From NCBI RefSeq assembly GCF_023706045.1, contig NZ_BQYL01000001.1:868001-932000 (forward strand): a stretch of DNA of 64,000 nucleotides. Reading direction: 5' to 3'. The position numbers were made by a program, and so were the translations under genes. Positions 1-8,910 of the stretch are shown one piece after another. The notes beneath the pieces were generated by a model. That model saw only the letters and a list, made by a program, of their open reading frames with translations, did not search any database and was not told the origin of the DNA. Numbering within the stretch: the stretch's first letter is position 1; the number at the start of each line of letters is the position of its first letter. This DNA comes from Kangiella sp. TOML190. GTDB taxonomy: Bacteria; Pseudomonadota; Gammaproteobacteria; Enterobacterales; Kangiellaceae.

Positions 1-940
1 CCACCGGAGTTAGCGCTGCTCTACCGGTGTTATCGCCAATTGCATAAATGCCTTCGACGTTGGTATTTTGGTATTGGTCGGTTTGAATAAAGCCACCATC
101 GGTTAACTGAATGTCAGTTTTGTCTAAACCAAGCTTGTCTGTGGCAGGTGCCCGCCCTACTGCCCAAATCAGCTGTTCAACAGGACCGATTTGAGTACCG
201 CTTTGGCAGTGAATGGTTAAACCATGCTTATCACGGCTGATCTTCTCAGGGATACAGTGGGTGTGTAGATCCAGCTTAGAATTGTGCATCGTCTCCATCA
301 AGGTTTCTGAAAGTAAATTATCAAAGCTGCGTAAAGGCTTGTCTTTGCGCATAACCAGATGAGTCTTGCTGCCAAGGGCATGGAACACTCCTGCAATTTC
401 TACTGCGATATACCCAGCGCCAAGCACTGCGACGGACTTTGGCTGTTGCTCGAGCCCAAAAAAGCCATCGGAGTCAATGCCGTATTCAGCGCCAGGAATT
501 TGCGGAATGACAGGGTAGCCACCAGTTGCTATCACGATATGATCTGCGGTCAAGCGCTGCCCATCGACTTCTAGGGTTTTGTTATCCTCAAAGGTGGCAT
601 AACCTTGGATCAGATCCACTTTGTTGTTGGCTAAAACTCGATCATAGCTTTGATGAATACGACCAATATAAGCTTGACGCGATTCGACCAATTTAGCCCA
701 GTTAAAATCAGGAGATTTGACGGAAAAACCGTAATCTGGAGCAAATTTCATTGCTTCGGCAATTTGAGCGCCGTGCCACATGGCTTTTTTTGGCACGCAG
801 CCTACATTTACGCAGGTGCCGCCCAGCGCTTTGGCTTCAATAATGGCACACTTAGCGCCGTACATGGCTGCTCGATTGGCAGATGCAATGCCACCACTTC
901 CGCCGCCAACGGCAATAAAATCATAGTGTTTGATGCTCAT
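1..940 (-). CDS. gor: Glutathione-disulfide reductase, C-terminus cut off by the window edge
   Basis: Reduces oxidised glutathione with NADPH, using FAD and a redox-active disulfide, in the cytoplasm. The start is the ATG at 940 and about 313 residues are inside the window. Visible are the N-terminal FAD-binding glycines (VGGGSGG), the redox motif GGTCVNVGCVPKK near residues 40-52, the NAD(P)-site glycines (LGAGYIAVE), and the start of the second FAD contact (IYAIGDNTG). The cysteine spacing and sequence are those of glutathione reductase rather than lipoamide dehydrogenase or mercuric reductase. It is divergent from hldE with about 108 bp between. The dimerisation domain with the catalytic His-Glu pair lies outside the window. 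Confidence 0.93.
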   Translation of the reverse strand, partial: MSIKHYDFIAVGGGSGGIASANRAAMYGAKCAIIEAKALGGTCVNVGCVPKKAMWHGAQIAEAMKFAPDYGFSVKSPDFNWAKLVESRQAYIGRIHQSYDRVLANNKVDLIQGYATFEDNKTLEVDGQRLTADHIVIATGGYPVIPQIPGAEYGIDSDGFFGLEQQPKSVAVLGAGYIAVEIAGVFHALGSKTHLVMRKDKPLRSFDNLLSETLMETMHNSKLDLHTHCIPEKISRDKHGLTIHCQSGTQIGPVEQLIWAVGRAPATDKLGLDKTDIQLTDGGFIQTDQYQNTNVEGIYAIGDNTGRAALTPV

Positions 941-1048
941 AACAGGTTCCAACAAAAATTTTATTCAATTATACGGATATAACGCAGAAAATAGATAATA
1001 AGTTACAAAATCGTTATCATGAGTCAATTCTTATCAAGCAGCTAGTTT

Positions 1049-2467
1049 ATGACGATTAAAGTTCCCGACTTTTCAAAAGCGAATATCTTGGTGATTGGCG
1101 ATCTGATGTTGGATCGTTATTGGCACGGTGATACTTCAAGGATTTCACCGGAATCCCCAGTACCAGTGGTTAATGTGAATCAGGTGGAAAATCGCGCTGG
1201 AGGTGCGGCTAATGTGGCGCTTAACTTAGCGGCTTTAGGGGCTCAAGTTAGCGTTGCAGGGATCACGGGCGAAGATAGCGAAGCCGAGCTGCTGGAGTCA
1301 TTATTGCAGGCAGCTGGCGTTAGCTGTTTATTTGAAAAAAGAGCTAATCAAGCCACCATCACTAAATTACGAGTCATTAGTCGTAACCAACAGCTTATTC
1401 GTTTAGATTTTGAAAAAGATTTTGCCTTGCAGAATCCGATCAAGCATACGCAATTGGAACAACAACTGGAGCAGTATGATCTGATTGTATTGTCGGATTA
1501 CAACAAAGGAACTCTGCAAGCACCGCAATCGATTATCGCCAAAGCAAAACAAAGTAATATCCCACTGCTAGTCGATCCTAAGGGCAATGACTTTCGTAAG
1601 TATCGAGGGGCGACTTTGCTCACACCCAATCAGTCTGAATTTGAAGCGATTGTTGGTAAGACTCATGATGATGAAATCTTGCTTAGCCAAGGCGAGGCAT
1701 TAAGAAAAGAGTTGGAATTAGGGGCACTGTTAATTACCCGTAGTGAAAAAGGTATGGCCTTAATTGAGCAGAGCAAACAGCCTTATTTACAACCTACCCA
1801 AGCAAAAGAAATTTCCGATGTAACAGGCGCTGGTGATACGGTGATTGCCACCTTGGCTGCTGCTTATGCGGTTGAACAAAATTTGGTGTTAGCGAGTAAA
1901 GTAGCCAATATTGCAGCGGGAATCGTGATCAGCAAATTAGGCACCGCTACCGTTAGTCCAAGTGAATTGCAGGCGGCGATTGAGCAAGATTTTGCTCCAC
2001 AACACGGGGTTGTGACCGAACAGCAATTACTCAACTTGATAGCCACGGCGAAAGCAAAAAATGAAATCCTGGTTATGACTAATGGTTGTTTTGATATCCT
2101 TCATCCGGGTCATGCGGCCTATTTGAAAGAAGCTGCTGCCTTGGGTGACCGCTTGATCGTGGCGGTAAATGATGATGATTCTGTGCAGCGCTTAAAAGGT
2201 GATGCTAGACCGATTAACCCGCTGAGCCACCGTATGCAGATGCTCTCTTCCTTAACAGGAGTCGATTGGGTGGTCGCTTTTAGCGAAGATACTCCTGAGA
2301 GAATTATTGGTCGTTGTTTGCCAGATATCTTGGTTAAGGGTGGCGATTATAAAGCTGAAGATATCGCTGGTTATGAAGCAGTTAAAGCTAATGGCGGTGA
2401 GGTCAAAATATTACAATTCAAAGCAGGCTATTCGACCTCATCCATTATTGAGAAAATTCGTCGTTAA
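1049..2467 (+). CDS. hldE: Bifunctional heptose-7-phosphate kinase / heptose-1-phosphate adenylyltransferase
   Basis: Makes ADP-heptose for the lipopolysaccharide inner core: the N-terminal domain phosphorylates D-glycero-beta-D-manno-heptose 7-phosphate at C1 and the C-terminal domain transfers AMP. Residues 1 to about 315 form a PfkB/ribokinase domain with the DVTGAGDT anion-hole signature. Residues from about 340 form a nucleotidyltransferase domain opened by NGCFDILHPGH (the HxGH motif). At 472 aa it has the usual length of the fused enzyme. No strong Shine-Dalgarno sequence precedes the ATG. It converges on the neighbouring HIT-cytidylyltransferase gene, whose C-terminal domain belongs to the same nucleotidyltransferase superfamily, so the neighbourhood looks devoted to surface polysaccharide precursors. 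Confidence 0.96.
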   Translation: MTIKVPDFSKANILVIGDLMLDRYWHGDTSRISPESPVPVVNVNQVENRAGGAANVALNLAALGAQVSVAGITGEDSEAELLESLLQAAGVSCLFEKRANQATITKLRVISRNQQLIRLDFEKDFALQNPIKHTQLEQQLEQYDLIVLSDYNKGTLQAPQSIIAKAKQSNIPLLVDPKGNDFRKYRGATLLTPNQSEFEAIVGKTHDDEILLSQGEALRKELELGALLITRSEKGMALIEQSKQPYLQPTQAKEISDVTGAGDTVIATLAAAYAVEQNLVLASKVANIAAGIVISKLGTATVSPSELQAAIEQDFAPQHGVVTEQQLLNLIATAKAKNEILVMTNGCFDILHPGHAAYLKEAAALGDRLIVAVNDDDSVQRLKGDARPINPLSHRMQMLSSLTGVDWVVAFSEDTPERIIGRCLPDILVKGGDYKAEDIAGYEAVKANGGEVKILQFKAGYSTSSIIEKIRR

Positions 2468-2493
2468 ATTGAATTAGCTTGAGTTAGATAGAG

Positions 2494-3342
2494 CTAAGTT
2501 AAATTTAATTTAGATTTCAAAATAGTAGAGCTAACATTTGGGGTGTAAGGAAAATATTCCATAGCACAAGTCACTTTGGGGTACCTTCCTTTCCAATCAT
2601 CGCCAACGGATATCGCATCAATTTTGTAAGTATCGACAATCGCTTGCTTATTTTTGTCCACTTGCGGAATGGCTTCATCAACAATATCGAGCGCTTTAAT
2701 AATGGAAATGCGTTCTTCAAACGGAATAACTGGTAAGCGTCCTTTTTCTTTGAGGATCAGATCATCGGTAGATACCCCAACTATTAAGTGATTACAAAGG
2801 GCTTTGCTTTTAGCCAAGATATTCAGGTGGCCTTGATGGAATATATCAAAACAGCCAGACGTGTAGAGCCTGCGGTATTTTTTCCGCGGTATTATTTGCT
2901 CTTTACTGAGACTCGAAAATTGTTCGGTTAAAAAGTGATTAAACGCAAGTTGTGATTCGGCATTAATATTGATACTTTTGCTCAAATCCGGCGGCTTGCC
3001 CCAAGATGGATCAGGATACTGCTGACCATTAAAACTTGCCCCTTGCTCATAGCGCGGAATGATATGAAAATGCACTTCAGGATCCACAAGCATTAACATT
3101 AAGTAATTAATCTTGTTATAATTGAATTGAGATTTGAGGACATGTTCCACTTCCTTGATGATGTAATGCTTTTCCTTGTTGGCCTCAATAGAAATGGCTG
3201 AAAAATCAGTAACTTCTTCCTTGCAAATAAGTATCAGCGAGCCTAAGGTGGTTTGCTGCGGTCTTAGCAAAAGATGCCAATGATTGTAGCTTTTAACTAA
3301 GCTATTCGGGTAATCAAAAGAAGCTAAAGTTTGTTCTAACAT
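2494..3342 (-). CDS. HIT-domain / glycerol-3-phosphate cytidylyltransferase-like fusion protein
   Basis: Two domains are visible. Counting from the upstream GTG, residues about 15-105 form a HIT domain with VHFHIIPR at 91-98; the middle His (nucleophile in the family) is kept, but the first His of the HxHxH triad is a Glu. Residues about 158-283 form a TagD-like cytidylyltransferase with SGCFDIFHQGH, GDDW and a C-terminal SSTIL that matches the ISTT-type signature of glycerol-3-phosphate cytidylyltransferases. The second domain should activate a phosphorylated polyol as a CDP derivative; the job of the HIT domain is unknown to me. I prefer the ATG at 3342 over the GTG at 3345. The gene is divergent from a CDP-glycerol glycerophosphotransferase-like gene, which supports CDP-glycerol as product. 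Confidence 0.82.
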   Translation of the reverse strand: MLEQTLASFDYPNSLVKSYNHWHLLLRPQQTTLGSLILICKEEVTDFSAISIEANKEKHYIIKEVEHVLKSQFNYNKINYLMLMLVDPEVHFHIIPRYEQGASFNGQQYPDPSWGKPPDLSKSININAESQLAFNHFLTEQFSSLSKEQIIPRKKYRRLYTSGCFDIFHQGHLNILAKSKALCNHLIVGVSTDDLILKEKGRLPVIPFEERISIIKALDIVDEAIPQVDKNKQAIVDTYKIDAISVGDDWKGRYPKVTCAMEYFPYTPNVSSTILKSKLNLT

Positions 3343-3428
3343 CACAAAAGAAAATAGGTGTTTTAACTTTATTGTAGTTGCTTAAGACTAGATAGCAATA
3401 GAATTTCTTAAAATTATAAGAGAAACGT

Positions 3429-4487
3429 ATGCAGGTTATTTTTGATACGCAAAACATATACTATATTCCACAATATTACCCTATCTATAAAGTACTGATA
3501 GAAAATAATATTGAATGTATCTTTGTGTGTTATACCGGGAAAAATGATCAGTCCGTTTTTGCAAAAGAAATTCCCGGTAACCAGGTTTGGGTGTCCGGTA
3601 AAGAGCAAGCCTTGGACTACTATTTAAAAACTAAGCCTGATTGGATTTTTTTTGGTAATGCTTTTCAAGGCTTAGAGCAAATACACCAATACTCAAAAAC
3701 CGCTCAGTTAGGACATGGTGTAGGTCCTAAGCCAAGTTATTATAGAAAGTCTGATACACCTATGACGGTTCGCTTTATGGAAGGCGAATTGCGCTTGCGT
3801 ATCATCAAGCAGATGTATCCAGAAGATACCTTTGTGCAAGTAGGATTTTCCAAGCTCGATCCGATTTTTGACGGTAGCGAGCAAGGTATCGATTTAGTAG
3901 CCAAGCAACTGGATACTAGTAAAAAAACATTACTTTATGCGCCAACCTTTAACCCAAGCTCACTAGAGCGATTTCCAGATAACTGGCCAGAGAAATTTTC
4001 CGACTATAATGTTCTAATCAAGCCGCATGCTTTTACCTACACTCGAAAACAGTACAAAGGCCAGAGGAAAAAATTAAAAAAATGGGCCAGTTATGCAAAC
4101 TGCTATGTAGCCCCTGTCGAGGATTATTCGTTATTGCCCTATCTTAAAACTGCGGATCTCTTGATCAGCGAGGCTTCCTCGACCTTGTTTGAATTTGTTG
4201 TTCTGGATAAGCCGGTGATAGTAGCTAACTTTTTTAAGCTTAAATGGTCTTATCGTGGTCCCTTTAGTTATAGGTTTGAAAAACGGTTTGGCAAAGATAA
4301 TGTTATTTATAATAAGATTGGCACTCACATCAGTAAATTTAGTCAGCTCAAAAACGCAGTCAAACAGCAGTTAGCTAACCCTCAAGAATATCGTGAGCAA
4401 AGAGCGCAATACCGCCAAGATCATATTGGTCCGGTAGATGGTAAGGCCTCGCAAAGAATCGTAGATTATTTGCTCGAACGTCGTTAA
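3429..4487 (+). CDS. CDP-glycerol glycerophosphotransferase family protein
   Basis: Resembles the TagB/TagF superfamily, which moves glycerol phosphate from CDP-glycerol to a glycan or lipid acceptor at the cytoplasmic membrane face. Landmarks are GHGVGPK near residue 96 (the catalytic-base His region of the family), a YAPTFNPS segment, a VLIKPH segment near residue 198, and a DLLISEASSTLFEF segment near 240 that matches the CDP-glycerol-binding region. It is 352 aa, about the length of the catalytic domain alone. It starts 86 bp from the divergent HIT-cytidylyltransferase gene, and the two probably form a donor-making and donor-using pair. The acceptor (LPS core, capsule or other) cannot be told from the sequence. 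Confidence 0.8.
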   Translation: MQVIFDTQNIYYIPQYYPIYKVLIENNIECIFVCYTGKNDQSVFAKEIPGNQVWVSGKEQALDYYLKTKPDWIFFGNAFQGLEQIHQYSKTAQLGHGVGPKPSYYRKSDTPMTVRFMEGELRLRIIKQMYPEDTFVQVGFSKLDPIFDGSEQGIDLVAKQLDTSKKTLLYAPTFNPSSLERFPDNWPEKFSDYNVLIKPHAFTYTRKQYKGQRKKLKKWASYANCYVAPVEDYSLLPYLKTADLLISEASSTLFEFVVLDKPVIVANFFKLKWSYRGPFSYRFEKRFGKDNVIYNKIGTHISKFSQLKNAVKQQLANPQEYREQRAQYRQDHIGPVDGKASQRIVDYLLERR

Positions 4488-4514
4488 TTTTAGAATCAAC
4501 AACCTATTACAATT

Positions 4515-6557
4515 ATGAACCCATTATTAGACTTAAAAACACTACCGCCTTTTACAAAAATCAAACCAAACAACATGGTAGAGGCGGTTAAAACCATCAT
4601 CGAAGAGAGTCGCCAGCAGATCAATCAGCTGGTTGAGTCGCAGACTAAAAATACAATCAATTGGCAATCCTTTGTCGCACCGCTGGAAGCGATTAACGAT
4701 CGGCTTGATCGCGCTTGGTCACCGATTAGCCATATGAATGCAGTGGTCAATAGTGATGAGATTCGTGAGGCCTATAACGCTTGTTTGCCACTATTATCAG
4801 AGTACGGAACTGAGATGGGGCAGCATCAAGGTTTGTACCAAGCAATACAAAACTTAAGTGACAAAGCTGATGAGTTGCAGCTGGATGAGATTCAGCAAAA
4901 AATCTTAAACGATGACTTAAGAGATTTTAAGTTATCTGGGGTTTCATTGTCCGATGAAAAGAAAAAAACTTATGGCAAAATCCAATTAAGAATGTCGGAA
5001 CTAACCGCTAAGTTTGAACAGAATTTACTCGATTCGACCATGGGTTGGTATAAAGATCTGCAAGATGAATCAGCCTTAGAGGGATTGCCACAATCGGCAA
5101 TAAAAGCGGCCAAACAAACTGCGCAAGCCAATGGCGTTGATGGTTATCGTTTAACCTTGGAGTACCCGTCCTATTTACCAGTGATGATGCATGCCAATGA
5201 TCGAGCTTTGCGCCAAGAAGTTTATACCGCTTTTTGCACTCGCGCGTCAGATCAAGGGCCGCACGATAGTAAGTTTGATAATTCGAAACTGATGCCAGAA
5301 ATACTGAGTTTGCGCCATCAACTAGCCGAGCTTTTGGATTTCGATAATTATGCGCAGCTATCATTGGCCACTAAAATGGCCAACTCTACCGATCAAGTTA
5401 TCGATTTTTTGCAAGATTTGGCCAATAAGTCGCAGTCACAAGCGCAAGCGGAAATCTTGGAGTTAGAAAATTTTGCTAAAGAGCATTATCAGCAAGAGGC
5501 GCTGCAAGCATGGGATCTAGCCTACTACAGCGAAAAACTTAAAAAGCATAAATACAATATTTCGCAAGAAGAGTTGCGCCCTTGGTTTCCTGAAAATCAA
5601 GTGATTAAAGGCATGTTTGAGATTACCGGGCAGTTATTTGGGATCAGTTTTGAGCAAAGGGATGATGTGGATATTTGGCATCCCGATGTGCGCTTTTATG
5701 ATATTTATAATAGTCATAATCAACCCATTGCCAGTTTTTACTTGGATCTGTACGCGCGCAAAAATAAACGCGGTGGCGCTTGGATGGCCGACTGCATTGG
5801 GCGACGAAAAGATGGTGAGACGACGCAAAAGCCAGTGGCGTTCTTGACCTGCAACTTCAATGCGCCAGTAGGTGAGCAGCCAGCGTTGTTTACCCACGAT
5901 GAAGTTACCACTCTATTTCATGAGTTTGGGCATGGCTTACACCATATGTTGACCAAGATTGACTATGCTGCGGTCGCAGGTATTAGCGGTGTTGCTTGGG
6001 ATGCGGTTGAATTGCCAAGCCAGTTTTTAGAGAACTTTTGCTGGGTTGAGTTGGGGCTTGACAAAATTGCTCGTCATTTTGAAACAGGCGAGCCGCTGCC
6101 AAAAGAAAAGCTGGAGCGGTTGTTAGCCGCTAAGAATTTTCAGTCTGCGATGCAAATGCTGCGGCAAATTGAGTTTGCGTTATTTGACTTTAAAATTCAT
6201 AGAGAATTTGATCCGAGCGAACCTGATCTAATACAAACGATCTTAGATCAGGTTCGAGATAAATTTGCGGTAGTAAAAACGCCGGAGTTTAACCGTTTTC
6301 AACATGGTTTTAGCCATATTTTCGCGGGCGGTTATGCCGCAGGTTATTACTCTTATAAATGGGCGGAAGTCTTGTCGGCGGATGCTTTTTCGCGCTTTGA
6401 AGAAGAAGGCATTTTCAACTCAAAAGTGGGTCAAGATTTCTTAGAACATATTTTAGAAAAAGGTGGCTCGCAAGAAGCCGCAGATCTGTTTGTTGCTTTT
6501 CGCGGGCGTGAACCTTCCACCGAGCCGCTATTACGTCATTCAGGTATAGGACAATAG
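4515..6557 (+). CDS. prlC: Oligopeptidase A (M3 family metallopeptidase)
   Basis: A cytoplasmic zinc endopeptidase that degrades oligopeptides, including cleaved signal peptides in Escherichia coli. It is 680 aa, as expected for the family. The zinc site is LFHEFGHGLHHM near residue 469 (HExxH), with a downstream glutamate region (VELPSQFLENF) supplying the third ligand. The C-terminal FSHIFAGGYAAGYYSYKWAEV segment is characteristic of M3 peptidases and carries the substrate-contacting His and Tyr residues. It begins 27 bp after the glycerophosphotransferase-like gene and is followed 2 bp later by the FGGY kinase, so prlC and the kinase are likely co-transcribed. Confidence 0.96.
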   Translation: MNPLLDLKTLPPFTKIKPNNMVEAVKTIIEESRQQINQLVESQTKNTINWQSFVAPLEAINDRLDRAWSPISHMNAVVNSDEIREAYNACLPLLSEYGTEMGQHQGLYQAIQNLSDKADELQLDEIQQKILNDDLRDFKLSGVSLSDEKKKTYGKIQLRMSELTAKFEQNLLDSTMGWYKDLQDESALEGLPQSAIKAAKQTAQANGVDGYRLTLEYPSYLPVMMHANDRALRQEVYTAFCTRASDQGPHDSKFDNSKLMPEILSLRHQLAELLDFDNYAQLSLATKMANSTDQVIDFLQDLANKSQSQAQAEILELENFAKEHYQQEALQAWDLAYYSEKLKKHKYNISQEELRPWFPENQVIKGMFEITGQLFGISFEQRDDVDIWHPDVRFYDIYNSHNQPIASFYLDLYARKNKRGGAWMADCIGRRKDGETTQKPVAFLTCNFNAPVGEQPALFTHDEVTTLFHEFGHGLHHMLTKIDYAAVAGISGVAWDAVELPSQFLENFCWVELGLDKIARHFETGEPLPKEKLERLLAAKNFQSAMQMLRQIEFALFDFKIHREFDPSEPDLIQTILDQVRDKFAVVKTPEFNRFQHGFSHIFAGGYAAGYYSYKWAEVLSADAFSRFEEEGIFNSKVGQDFLEHILEKGGSQEAADLFVAFRGREPSTEPLLRHSGIGQ

Positions 6558-6559
6558 GC

Positions 6560-8110
6560 TTGACTGAAGAAACGATTCTTGCCATTGATAATGGCACTCA
6601 ATCGCTGCGTGCTATTATTTTTGATTTAGCGGGAAATTTAATTGCTAAGTCGCAAGTGCCTTTATTGGAGGCGTATTTTTCAGATCAAGCCGATTGGAGT
6701 GAACAGCATCCTCATTTTTTTTGGGACTCTTTGTGCAGGGCTTGTAACAATTTGTGGCAGGATCCAAAGGTTGATCGCAAGGCTATTAAGGCAGTTGCGG
6801 TTACTACTATGCGCAATACGGTGATTAACCTTGATGAGCAAGGTGAACCTTTACGACCAGCCATTATTTGGACCGATAAACGTAAGCTTAAAGACATTAA
6901 ACCGATCCAAGGGCTTTGGAAATATGCGTTTAAATTGGCGCGGGTTGAAGATACCATTCATAATTTTCAAGCCAGTTGTCAGGCTGCTTGGATTGCACAT
7001 CATCAGCCACAGATTTGGCAAAAAACCCATAAGTATCTGCTGCTTTCGGGCTACCTTAATTTTAAGCTGACAGGAGAGTTTAAGGACTCTCTTGCCTCGC
7101 AAGTGGGCTATATTCCTTTTGACTATAAGCGCCATCAGTGGGCGCAAGATGGCGATTGGAAATGGCAAGTCGCGCCGATGGATAAAGATCTATTACCGGA
7201 TCTGGTAAAGCCAGGCGAGCCTATTGGTCAAGTTCATGCGGCAGCTTCGGTAGCAACGGGTATCCCGAAAAACATTCCGGTTATCGCCGCAGGTGCGGAT
7301 AAATCATCGGAAGTATTGGGCTCCGGTTGTATTCAAGATCATCAGGCCTGCTTGAGCTATGGTACAACAGCAACTATTAACGTCACCAGTTCTAAGTACA
7401 TTGAACCAATCAAGTTTGTGCCGCCCTATCCCTCCAATGTGGCTGATGCCTACACCATCGAGTATCAAATTTACCGCGGCTATTGGATGGTCAGTTGGTT
7501 TAAAGAGCAATTTGGTCAGATGGAACGAGATTTATCGCAAAAAATGGGGATTGCAGCGGAACAGTTGTTTGATGAAGCGATAACCCTAATTCCACCAGGC
7601 TCAGAGGGTTTAATGCTACAGCCCTACTGGTCACCTGGCGTGAAGATCCCGGACCCAGAAGCGCGTGGCGCTATTATTGGTTTTAGCGATTTGCATACTC
7701 GGGCTCACGTTTATCGCGCTATTTTAGAGGGGATTGCTTATGGCTTGCGCGATGGTATGGAGTCGATAGAAAAGCGTACCAAGCAGCCGATGCAGGAGCT
7801 GATAGTTTCTGGTGGCGGTTCGCAAAGTCCAGTGGCGATGCAGCTGACCGCTGATATTTTTAATATGCCCGCGATCCGTCCGCATACTTATGAAACTTCG
7901 GCTTTGGGGGCGGCGATAAACGCTGCAGTTGGTATTGGCGCGTTTAAGAATTATGCCGAGGCAGTGAAGGCCATGTGTCGGCATGGCGAAACCTTTGAGC
8001 CGCTGACTGCCAATGTTGCCTTGTATGAAGAACTTTATCAGCAAGGCTATAAGAAAATGTACCGGCAATTAAAACCCATTTATCAGCGTTTTAGACAACT
8101 ATTGGGCTAA
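6560..8110 (+). CDS. FGGY-family carbohydrate kinase
   Basis: ATP-dependent sugar or polyol kinase with the two actin-like domains of the FGGY family. The N-terminal phosphate loop is AIDNGTQSLRAIIFD at about residues 8-22. A second nucleotide-binding stretch, LSYGTTATINV, lies near 269, and the C-terminal signature LIVSGGGSQSPVAMQLTADI near 415. The start is a TTG placed 2 bp after the prlC stop, and no better ATG fits the N-terminal motif. The substrate is not evident: the sequence is clearly neither canonical glycerol kinase nor xylulokinase, and the neighbours (a peptidase upstream, a terminator downstream) do not help. Confidence 0.88.
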   Translation: MTEETILAIDNGTQSLRAIIFDLAGNLIAKSQVPLLEAYFSDQADWSEQHPHFFWDSLCRACNNLWQDPKVDRKAIKAVAVTTMRNTVINLDEQGEPLRPAIIWTDKRKLKDIKPIQGLWKYAFKLARVEDTIHNFQASCQAAWIAHHQPQIWQKTHKYLLLSGYLNFKLTGEFKDSLASQVGYIPFDYKRHQWAQDGDWKWQVAPMDKDLLPDLVKPGEPIGQVHAAASVATGIPKNIPVIAAGADKSSEVLGSGCIQDHQACLSYGTTATINVTSSKYIEPIKFVPPYPSNVADAYTIEYQIYRGYWMVSWFKEQFGQMERDLSQKMGIAAEQLFDEAITLIPPGSEGLMLQPYWSPGVKIPDPEARGAIIGFSDLHTRAHVYRAILEGIAYGLRDGMESIEKRTKQPMQELIVSGGGSQSPVAMQLTADIFNMPAIRPHTYETSALGAAINAAVGIGAFKNYAEAVKAMCRHGETFEPLTANVALYEELYQQGYKKMYRQLKPIYQRFRQLLG

Positions 8111-8168
8111 AGGACTAAGCAAAGGATTTAGCTAATTAACTGATATAATCGGCTTGGCATACAAACAT

Positions 8169-8205
8169 AAAAAAAGCCGTACCGATTTTGCAAAAGGTAC
8201 GGCTT
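8169..8205 (-). terminator. Rho-independent terminator of the RND/LolA-like/TetR operon
   Basis: A perfect 10-bp stem, AAGCCGTACC at 8174-8183 pairing with GGTACGGCTT at 8196-8205, encloses a 12-nt loop. Read on the minus strand the hairpin is followed by a run of seven T, so it ends transcription coming from the TetR gene. It has no T-run on the plus strand. It lies about 100 nt beyond the TetR stop codon. Confidence 0.85.
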
Positions 8206-8301
8206 GAGCGCCAAAAGTGTTACATCAAACTTGTATTGGGGGTGACAAGTGAAGGTTTGTGGCTTAAAAGCACAACCCAAGATGTACACAACAGGGAGTA
8301 A

Positions 8302-8910
8302 TCAGGCGCTTAAACTTTTAATGTAATCTTTTAAACACTCCCCTGCTTGATCAAAAACTTCATCGTTCATATAGCATTTACACTGACCAATGATCCCTTC
8401 CATAGTAGCGATTAAAAAACGCGCCACATTATCAGGCTCTACATCCTGACGAATATATCCTTGGGCAATACCTTTGGCGAATGCTTCGCTCAAGGCTTGA
8501 TGCCACAACTGCCAAATTTCAGTAATTTTTAGGCGGAAGGATTCATCCAGTGGTGACATTTCTTGCGTTAAGTTGTTTAAAGGACAGCCAGTATGCAAAT
8601 TATTGGCGCTGAGCTCTTGCCGCGCTTCGGTTAAAAAATTGATCAAGTCATCCACCGGATTTTTAAACTGGTGCAAAGGCTTGATCCACCTATCAATAAT
8701 CCAAGGTTTTAGTACCTCGTCAATCACTGCGTGGCCGAGTGTTTGCTTGCTACTAAAATGGTGATAAAAAGCACCCTTAGTGAGCCCAGTCATTTTTAGC
8801 ACTTGATCCACTCGCAAGCCTTGATAGCCTTTGACTAGAATTTCCTCAAAGGCTACATCAAGAATACGCTGACGAGTAGCGTCAGGATTACGGATAGCTA
8901 CAGCAGACAT
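8302..8910 (-). CDS. TetR/AcrR-family transcriptional repressor
   Basis: A 202-aa one-component regulator. Residues about 10-57 form the TetR helix-turn-helix, ending in TKGAFYHHFSSKQTLGHAVI, which is a typical recognition helix and hinge. The rest is an all-helical ligand domain with GCPLNNLTQEMS near residue 105, a segment also seen in cysteine-bearing regulators such as NemR/AcuR; whether its Cys senses electrophiles is inference. It is the last gene of the exporter operon: its ATG shares one base with the stop of the LolA-like gene. The placement suggests that it controls the exporter and itself. Confidence 0.92.
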   Translation of the reverse strand: MSAVAIRNPDATRQRILDVAFEEILVKGYQGLRVDQVLKMTGLTKGAFYHHFSSKQTLGHAVIDEVLKPWIIDRWIKPLHQFKNPVDDLINFLTEARQELSANNLHTGCPLNNLTQEMSPLDESFRLKITEIWQLWHQALSEAFAKGIAQGYIRQDVEPDNVARFLIATMEGIIGQCKCYMNDEVFDQAGECLKDYIKSLSA

